Source of the DNA: Nemania diffusa
Taxonomy: Eukaryota; Ascomycota; Sordariomycetes; Xylariales; Xylariaceae
Assembly (NCBI GenBank): GCA_038501195.1
Contig: JBBPUQ010000003.1
Location: forward strand, 3,054,501-3,118,500
Length of the DNA stretch: 64,000 nt
Direction of reading: 5' to 3'
The position numbers and the translations under genes were made by a program. Shown piece after piece: positions 57,608 to 64,000 of this stretch; the first letter of the stretch is position 1, and each line of letters starts with the position of its first letter. The notes beneath the pieces are model-generated. The model had not been told where the DNA came from. It did no database searches and worked only from the letters and a program-made list of their open reading frames with translations.

Positions 57608-58964
57608 GGGTAGAGGTTCTGGGGTTTCGAATAAATAAAAGTCTTGCAGAATGGCCATATCCCGGGGGATATATAACAGTACATGATAAAATAATAATGC
57701 CATGCCTAATGTGATGAACGAGCTTAATTTACTACGGACCAAGATTTCGCCCATTCCCACACTACACCGGTCTGTTACGTTATCTGATTTACGGCTCCAG
57801 GGCTCTACCTAAGCTGCCACTCTTACCGAACCCCATCGACGACGTGTAATGGTCGTTGCCATGCCTGTATACCTTTCTTACACACCTGACCCACGGCTAG
57901 AGATGTCAACAAAGCTTTTAATCGGCATTTGCCATCGATTATCCACTAGACATGCAACCTGTTGCTTGTGTACTACATTAGTGTGCGTATTTCGTAAGGC
58001 CTAGGTGGTTGTTGATCACACATCGCACGCAGACTACATAATTCACCTTCACCTACTAAAGCACAGGTTATGGGTGCGCTAGCGACCAAATATATAGGCG
58101 CCGAGGACGAAATTTTTTATATTTTGTCTAGTCATTCTCTCTATGTAGAGCAGCATCAGTAACATCCGTTATTACACATAAGATCCTTCGGGGATGTACT
58201 GTGTCAAGTTCAACAGCCGGCCAAGGGGCAAAATGGCTGTATCGGAATACTAGCCACATATATCGGCGGTGAGAAGACTTGCTCTTAATAGATAATTATG
58301 ATGAGGTTTAGTCTGTAGTAAGAATAAACCACATCGATAGTTAATTATTGCTAGGTAGCAATATAAAGGTCAGAGCTCAATATCATTGATTTATAAGTCC
58401 TTTCTGATCAAATGGGGGACACTCCTCTCCTTACATGTTAATGATATTTTATACAAATACTGCTAGAGGTTTGTAGTCATGTTTTTGTAGCCTTTTCCCC
58501 TGACATAATAAGGGACTTCATTGAAGTGGTAACCGTCTAGTTTTAAATAGTGGTTTAGTAGTGCGGTTCTGTCTTGTAAGATGAGCTAGCTCATCGCAAG
58601 AATACAATTCTCACCTATCTGTGACAATGATTTTTTCAAGTAGAAACGAGACATGTACCAGCTTAGATATACGGTACTCTAAATATTTGAACACTTTCAC
58701 GACATCTCTAGAGGATAAACTACAGGATATACCAATATATTTAGACGTAAGGTACCAGAAGGGCTGGTATGCCTCCTGGGAAAGGGGACACTCTAGAGCT
58801 ATGAGTTTCGCTAAATATATGCAAGATCAACGAAATAAGAACTATAATAGAATCTATAAATACCATCTTCCTATAGCTCCATCGTCCTCATTGCCTCACA
58901 GCACCGCATATAACCGACAAACACACATCCCCCTTTCCCTCTTTCCCTTGAAAGTGTATTGATT
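57608..58964. other. AT-rich intergenic region
   Basis: No gene is recognised. A plus-strand open frame at about 58621-58962 has an odd Tyr/Lys-rich composition (YLDVRYQKGWYASWERGHS) and no family match; it may be a relic. The region also contains the second copy of a diverged short repeat (58307-58333). Confidence 0.45.
58307..58333 (+). repeat. Dispersed short repeat, copy B (A/T-shifted)
   Basis: Matches 25771-25797 at 21 of 27 positions. Five of the six differences are G-to-A or C-to-T relative to that copy, as expected after repeat-induced point mutation. GGTTTA and TAAACC (58305-58331) form a small hairpin. Confidence 0.5.
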
Positions 58965-59454
58965 TTACGGCGCTGGTGGGAGTGTTTCAAAACATTGAGA
59001 GCCCACTACAGGGGCGATCCAATCCACTTTGCTCTTGTGGAAGAACTCGAACTGAGGCTGCAAATCGGACTTGTCGCCGTCAATGATGCCGATCGGCAAA
59101 ATAGAAATATCTTCAAATCCTCCACGGATTCCGCAAAGTGGACTACCGCAACGGCCGCAGAATAGGCGCTTCACGATACGGCCAGACTCTGGGCTCGTGT
59201 CGTCGTACGTCTTCATGATCGACGGCTCAGCCTCCGAGAATATGATTTCCTGAAAATAAGCTTTTGTGAAAGGGAAAGCAGGTTTAATACCAAATACGCA
59301 CTGAGGTTTTAAAAGCGGCAAGTGATCCAAAGGGACTACCGGAGAACTTTTGGCATGAGGTACAATGACAGAGATTGGTCGAAACTGGTGCACCCTTGAT
59401 AATAACCTTGACGCTACCGCAAAGGCATGATCCCGTTCGAGCTGGCATAGTCAT
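58965..59454 (-). CDS. GFA/CENP-V-type zinc-binding protein
   Basis: Two exons (59454-59302 and 59249-58965; 52-nt intron) encode 145 residues. The glutathione-dependent formaldehyde-activating (GFA) fold is shown by its zinc ligands in the usual order: Cys10-Leu-Cys12 (SCLCG), Cys29-His-Cys31-x2-Cys34 (LCHCTSCQ) and Cys82-x2-Cys85 (FCGRCGSPL). The family-typical ILPIGIIDG and KSKVDWI follow. Fungal members are mostly uncharacterised; the name comes from a bacterial enzyme said to help join formaldehyde to glutathione, and many fungal members sit in secondary-metabolite clusters. It lies 1.55 kb from a P450 gene on the same strand, so a metabolic partnership is conceivable. A second ATG two codons later (59448) is an alternative start. 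Confidence 0.92.
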
Positions 59455-61006
59455 ATTCGCGAATATATGTAATATAATAATATTACCAAGGCTGAGACAC
59501 GATATGTTGCTAGTCAGATAGTTTACTAGTTCTACTCAATAATTATTAGAGATGATTCTGTGTCTAAATACTAACAAGTATCCAATTCCACTGCTCCATA
59601 CGTACCTAGTCATTGCTTATGAAATAGTCAGCAGACTCAATTGTTGGGTAGTGGATACCACTGACAGGCCTCGGGAAACCCCCGACGGAGTTCACGAACG
59701 GTGATGGACTTGGGGCTATTGAATAAGAAAATAGTGAGTTCAAATCCTTCCTACGGCGCTGCTCCGTGGTAAACACACCGCTACATCCTTTAGTCTTAGG
59801 AGGTCATTATACACACTGTCTGGTGTTGTGCACCTACCCACTCTTACCGAAAAGCTATCTTGTCCTTGCTACGCATTCTAGTATTAATCTACATTAGTTG
59901 ATATCTTGGCTCTCTTGTGTGTTGGATGGGTTCACTGTGCTTAGTCCTTGCTATAATCCGCTGTTTCGCCATTATAGGCATTAGTCTCGGAGACTCGGAG
60001 TGAATAGGAAGCTTGCTACTGTTGGGGAAAAGGCGTAGTCCTACTGTTCTAGCACTCTAGATCCGTAAATAGCACCAAAGGTCCTATATGTATAGCGACA
60101 CTCACTGATATAATTACCTATATAAGATCTAGGATATGACCACCTAACACGCTGTCTCTTGAGAAGAGAGAGTTCTGCGTCTTGTATGGTTGTCACCAGG
60201 ATCTTGATAGTGGTCTTCATATCACTCACCAGCATATAATTTACTATACTGCCTTCACTGAAGACTTCCTGAGAGGTTATCTTTAATTCTTAACATGACT
60301 AGCAGCTCTTAGCACGGATAGACTTTAGGATGTGTGGAGTTTAGATAAAACAGGCTGAATAGGAACCTGGATCTAGCGGTTTGACTTGAAGGCCACAGGT
60401 GCAAAGCTTTCTCAAACCACGGAACTGATGTTGATCGGCGAGGAAATTATAAGTCATGTAATGCAGGAGTGATAGCTAAGGTATCGACTATCTAATGCCT
60501 ACTGTCATTTTCTGGCTTGATACGAATATTAAACTTAATACTAACGATATCACATAGATACTATATTATAATATATATACTTCTATATACCTAGTCTCGT
60601 CGAATTGTCACGGAATCGAGTTGCAAAGCTAATCTACAACACTGCGGCAAAAGGAGAACGTTGCCAAGGTAGCAGGTAACTTTAACCGTTTGCAGGTCTT
60701 ATACACGGGACTGCGACATCTCTCCCGGAGGAGTAAAAGTCACGGTAATTTCAATAATAATCTAAAGTAGTTGCTAAGGAGGGTAACGTGTAAAAATAAT
60801 CGCAAAGCAGCTTCCAATATAACAACCTTTATACAACCCCCTGAGCCATACGTGGCCATGTGATTATGTAAGCACATTCACTAGTTCTAGGTACTTCAAT
60901 ACGCGTGTGGTGGTCCCTGAAAGTTCAAAACGCGTGCATCTCACGGCTGGGATATCGTCCACCACCGATAATTTCAGCCTATTTGCAACGAGAATAGACA
61001 CGCTTT
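59455..61006. other. Intergenic region
   Basis: No gene or RNA is supported. A GTTCAAATCC string near 59740 was checked as a tRNA T-arm and did not fit. The right part is the P450 3' flank. Confidence 0.5.
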
Positions 61007-62819
61007 TCATTTCCGACCGGTTTTCCATTGGAAATCCTTATCTAGAAGCTCCTCGCATTCGGCCCAAGCCTGCCGGATGGCCTTGGCGCGCTCGGCGCTC
61101 CGACAGGTGATATTGGCTTTGAACGGCGGCGGTACGGCCACTACGCCGTCAGCAAAAGTATCACGAGGGGGCAAAATCTCGTTTCCGAAGTCGTCGACCG
61201 CCTTGTTAAAGTTGAATGCCCAGAGCAGACGCGAGACGCTAAACAATACGGTTCGCTCTGCGATGTGCTGTCCAGGGCACACACGCCGACCGAATCCAAA
61301 CCCGTAGTGGTCCCGCTTGGTGCCGTCGTAAGATTCGCTCGCCAAGCCCTTGCTGCCGCCAAAGCGGGTAGGATCGAAGACTGCGGGGTCGGGGTAACGA
61401 TCTGCGTCTCGATGGAGACCCCTTGTGCCAGACCTTGGTTAGCGGTTTATTGTGACGAAAATAAGTGTGTGAACAGGGGACACTCACCAAACGTTTGCTA
61501 TTACGGTTGCTCCCTTGGGTATCTTGTAGCCGAGATATTCATCATCTTGGGTTACGCAATGGGGTAAAGATAGAGGGGTGGCCGGTAGCCAGCGAAGGGT
61601 CTCCTTGACGCAAGCTTGAACGTATGGTAGATTTACAGCATCATCTAGAGAGGGAAGCCTATCGCCGAAAGCTCGGTCGACTTCTTCTTGGCCTCTTCTC
61701 TGGACCTCGGGGTGGAGAATCATGGCTTTGATAAAATTTAGAATTGAAACCGTGGAAGTATCCGCAGCCGCTTCTTGTATTGTGATACATGCGTAAGCAG
61801 CTATACCATCATCCCACCCCTCAATCTGTTGTGCTTTATGAAGCTCATCTGCGAGGCAGGGCTAAAGCTTACGGGTTAGCATTCTCTCTCCCGGAGTTTT
61901 CGTGCGTTGCTTACATTACCACCCCCAGCTTTGACGGCCTCTTTCGCCCGCTTCCAAACGTTTACGAGGAATTCTTTTTCGTTCTTGAAATGGTCTTGTG
62001 CAAGCTGCCTTGCTGGCAACATTACGTTTGGCAGGTTCTTCAGAAATGGAAAGTTGTCGACTATGGCAGCAGAATGGGCCAGCTTACCAATTAAATGGAC
62101 GTTTTTAAACACCTGCTTCGTGTACTCATGATCTAGTGTGTGCGTGCGGAATCCAAAAATCACTTGTGTTATAAGAGACATCGTGGTACGCTCTATATGA
62201 GCAATAAAGTCCGCTGGCTTGTCAAGAAAGCCTGCCAGCATTTGAACACTTTCAAGATCCTGATAGGGAATATAGTCCTGAGAGGTGTTTATGTTGAGTG
62301 CTGAATGCCCGACCCTTCGAAGTTTGCGCCATCGGTCTCCGTATTCCTGATTTGGTCTTAGCAATTGATCTTTGAGCCTCTGAAATCAATAGGCTAACCA
62401 TGAGAGTCCAACGCATGCCACCACTACCAATCTGCTGGCTAAGATAAAAGCCGGGCCGAGAAGAGTAGATGGCACTTCTCTTTTCTAGTAGGTCGTTCAC
62501 GGCCATGTCGGAAGAGAGCACAATAACAACATTGGCTCCGAGGACCAGCGAGAACACAGGACTATCATGGTGGTGAATAATTGAACGACAAGTGTTACAA
62601 TTCGACTGAGGTGTGTTCAACTTACCCGTATTCCTTCGCCCATTTCTCGAATTGGACGTGAATTTCGGTTTTCGGTATTTGGTGAATATTCCCAATAATA
62701 GGCAGGGTCGGAGGACCTGGAGGGTATCCCTTAGGTCGACGCCCTAGATTCCGGAATCGTATTGCCAGCCAGCTTAGCATAAGGGCCCCGACGAGGAACG
62801 GGAGGGATATAATAGCCAT
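61007..62819 (-). CDS. Cytochrome P450 monooxygenase
   Basis: Five exons (62819-62626, 62561-62399, 62346-61915, 61861-61488, 61421-61007) encode 525 residues. An N-terminal membrane anchor (LPFLVGALMLSWLAIRF) and Pro hinge (YPPGPPTLPIIGN) place it on the ER. Later marks are the I-helix AAADTS (residues 294-299), ExxR as Glu350-Thr-Leu-Arg353, PDPAVFDPTRF, and the heme loop FGFGRRVCPG with Cys436 as the thiolate ligand. Overall similarity, as I recall it, is to the large group annotated as O-methylsterigmatocystin oxidoreductase-like; the substrate is unknown. Intron 4 has two usable acceptors 12 nt apart. The downstream one (61422) gives the family-typical NVWGLHRD and is used here; the upstream one would add four residues (SGTR). 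All introns are 52-66 nt. Confidence 0.93.
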
Positions 62820-63652
62820 ATTTAGAGCTATGATTAAATACTACTGGGTGATATCCTGAGGCTCTTGACATAATTGAAAGTTATACTAGCTTCCAGAAGT
62901 CGGGACTTATAATACTCTTCAATCGCCGCACTTGGGGAAGTATATATGTAATATAAGCGAATGCAACCTTCTCGCACCCATTACAGTCTGATTACAGGTA
63001 GTCATTACGCCAGCTATCGTCGCATATATTCAGCTTGCGCTCGCGCTGTCAGCGCTTAAAACGTTCATTGTTAGCGAATTTTAAATCAAATCGTCGAGTT
63101 AAAATATCTCAAGCACAGATATACCTGCAAGGTAGTCAGAAAGCGTCTGGCTACATATCTAAATACTAGGATGAGTGATGGACTAGGGTGTCTGGAAATT
63201 TGTGTTTATGCGAGTGCGCGAATAATTAAGGAAGGTGGGTTAGGTATAACCAGATAGTGAACAAGAATATTGATTTCTGCTGGGGTATCTATATGTACGA
63301 ATTGGACGATCCCTGCTTTACATGTCGATGACTCTATGCAGAATGTCTGAAGCACATATTTCTCCACACAGAGTCATCCTCCCAAGGGTCTCTTGACCTC
63401 ACCCTCGCAGTGTAGATCGAATACATTTAGAAGCAAGGGAATCGATTCGTAAAAAGCCAAGATTATGATGCCATTGATAACCCGATACCTATTGACGTAG
63501 TTGTTCAAAAATGTAGCGAAACAGAATTCATAATAGTAATATCTTGTTAAGGTAAAAATACTTCTTTCTTAATTCGTGGATATTGATATACCCAGTAGGA
63601 TGCTATACGTACATGTCCAGGGCTGAAGGTGTATGTATAGTTCAATGGCTAC
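62820..63652. other. Intergenic region
   Basis: P450 promoter on the left and 3' flank of the ankyrin gene on the right. AT-rich, no gene seen. Confidence 0.5.
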
Positions 63653-64000
63653 CTATGTTGCCGAAATAGCATCGTCCCACAACAACGCCTCAGCTAACTC
63701 ATCGTCCCCGATAATATCCTTTACCTGCAGGAAAAGATACCAGGAAAGCTGAGCCAGCTCTCGGCGTTCGGGACAGCGATGCAGAACTGCGTCCCTCTCC
63801 ACCCCTTTCTCTACTAACATATCTATCATCGATTCGAAGCCCCAGAACTGAGCTACCGCCATCGCCCAGCCCCCTGTCTCGGGCGTGTCCACCCTCGCGC
63901 CATGCTCCCATAGTAGCTGAAACATAGCCGTATCTTCTTTAGCAACAGCCAGCACTATTGGCGGGGGGCGTCCAACATTCGGCTTCGCACCGGACTCCAG
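63653..64000 (-). CDS. Ankyrin-repeat protein, C-terminal part (runs off the window)
   Basis: The frame is open from the window edge (64000) to a stop at 63653, giving 115 residues of the C terminus. At least two ankyrin-type units are visible: LAVAKEDTAMFQLLWEHGARVDTPETGG and AVAQFWGFESMIDMLVEKGVERD, each with the helix-turn-helix plus G-A/G-V spacing of the repeat. A partial unit (LESGAKPNVG) lies at the edge. The last 45 residues (RRELAQLSWYLFLQVKDIIGDDELAEALLWDD) are non-repeat helix. Repeat proteins of this kind bind other proteins; no specific function can be given. The upstream part is outside the window. Confidence 0.8.
   Translation of the reverse strand: MESGAKPNVGRPPPIVLAVAKEDTAMFQLLWEHGARVDTPETGGWAMAVAQFWGFESMIDMLVEKGVERDAVLHRCPERRELAQLSWYLFLQVKDIIGDDELAEALLWDDAISAT

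Noticed and set aside
58186..58205. CCTTCGGGGATGT resembling the start of U6 snRNA
   Set aside because: The conserved U6 body does not follow.
59730..59760. GTTCAAATCC string resembling a tRNA T-arm
   Set aside because: The flanking bases do not pair and no matching A-box or acceptor stem was found.
62362..62398. A 19-nt intron in the P450 (GTTAGC to TTTCAG)
   Set aside because: Too short to splice; a 52-nt intron ending at 62347 has a branch-like CTAAG and gives the expected LM-EYGDRW join.

Overview
The window is nuclear DNA of a filamentous ascomycete (Pezizomycotina, probably Sordariomycetes). The evidence is short GT-AG introns of 50-130 nt, recognisable fungal families (RIX1, YPP1/filamentation-type TPR protein, ERG24-type sterol reductase, GH55, GH16, MFS sugar transporter, fungal P450) and long gene-poor stretches full of TACC/GGTA tetranucleotide repeats. 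Two unusual introns, one a near-perfect palindrome and one a nested twin intron (stwintron), are of types I recall being reported from Hypoxylaceae, so a xylarialean source is plausible but unproven. I found 14 complete protein-coding genes, one partial gene at the right edge, and no tRNA, rRNA, CRISPR array or intact transposon.

Layout. 1-7.7 kb is gene-poor. A small basic, low-complexity protein lies at 7.7-8.6 kb. At 11.3-14.9 kb an MDR enoyl reductase/alcohol dehydrogenase (minus) and an ERG24-type C-14 sterol reductase (plus) are divergently arranged. A secreted GH55 exo-beta-1,3-glucanase with nine exons (16.6-19.5 kb) is followed by an MFS hexose-type transporter (21.6-23.7 kb), a plausible glucan degradation and sugar uptake pair. 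A 4.3-kb AT-rich gap precedes a bZIP-like regulator (28.0-29.7 kb, minus). Then comes a 10.4-kb gene desert packed with tetranucleotide repeats. It ends at an SMP-30/gluconolactonase-like gene (40.1-41.3 kb), followed by a secreted Gly/His/Tyr-rich protein (43.3-44.2 kb, minus).

The most conserved block is 45.7-54.6 kb: a YPP1-type TPR protein (minus), RIX1 of the pre-60S ribosome pathway (plus) and a WW-domain protein (minus). The right end carries a GPI-anchored GH16-like wall enzyme (56.4-57.6 kb), a GFA/CENP-V fold protein (59.0-59.5 kb), a cytochrome P450 (61.0-62.8 kb) and the 3' end of an ankyrin-repeat gene running off the window. Coding starts and exon joins were derived by reading frame, splice consensus and recalled family alignment. 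No database search was possible.

The two most noteworthy signals are intronic. Intron 1 of the MDR gene (12281-12407) is a 127-nt inverted repeat whose terminal repeats lie just inside the splice sites, as expected for a MITE-derived or introner-like intron. Intron 3 of the sugar transporter (22678-22832) keeps the reading frame only if an inner 52-nt intron is first removed from between the G and T of an outer GTATGT donor, which is a [D1,2] stwintron.
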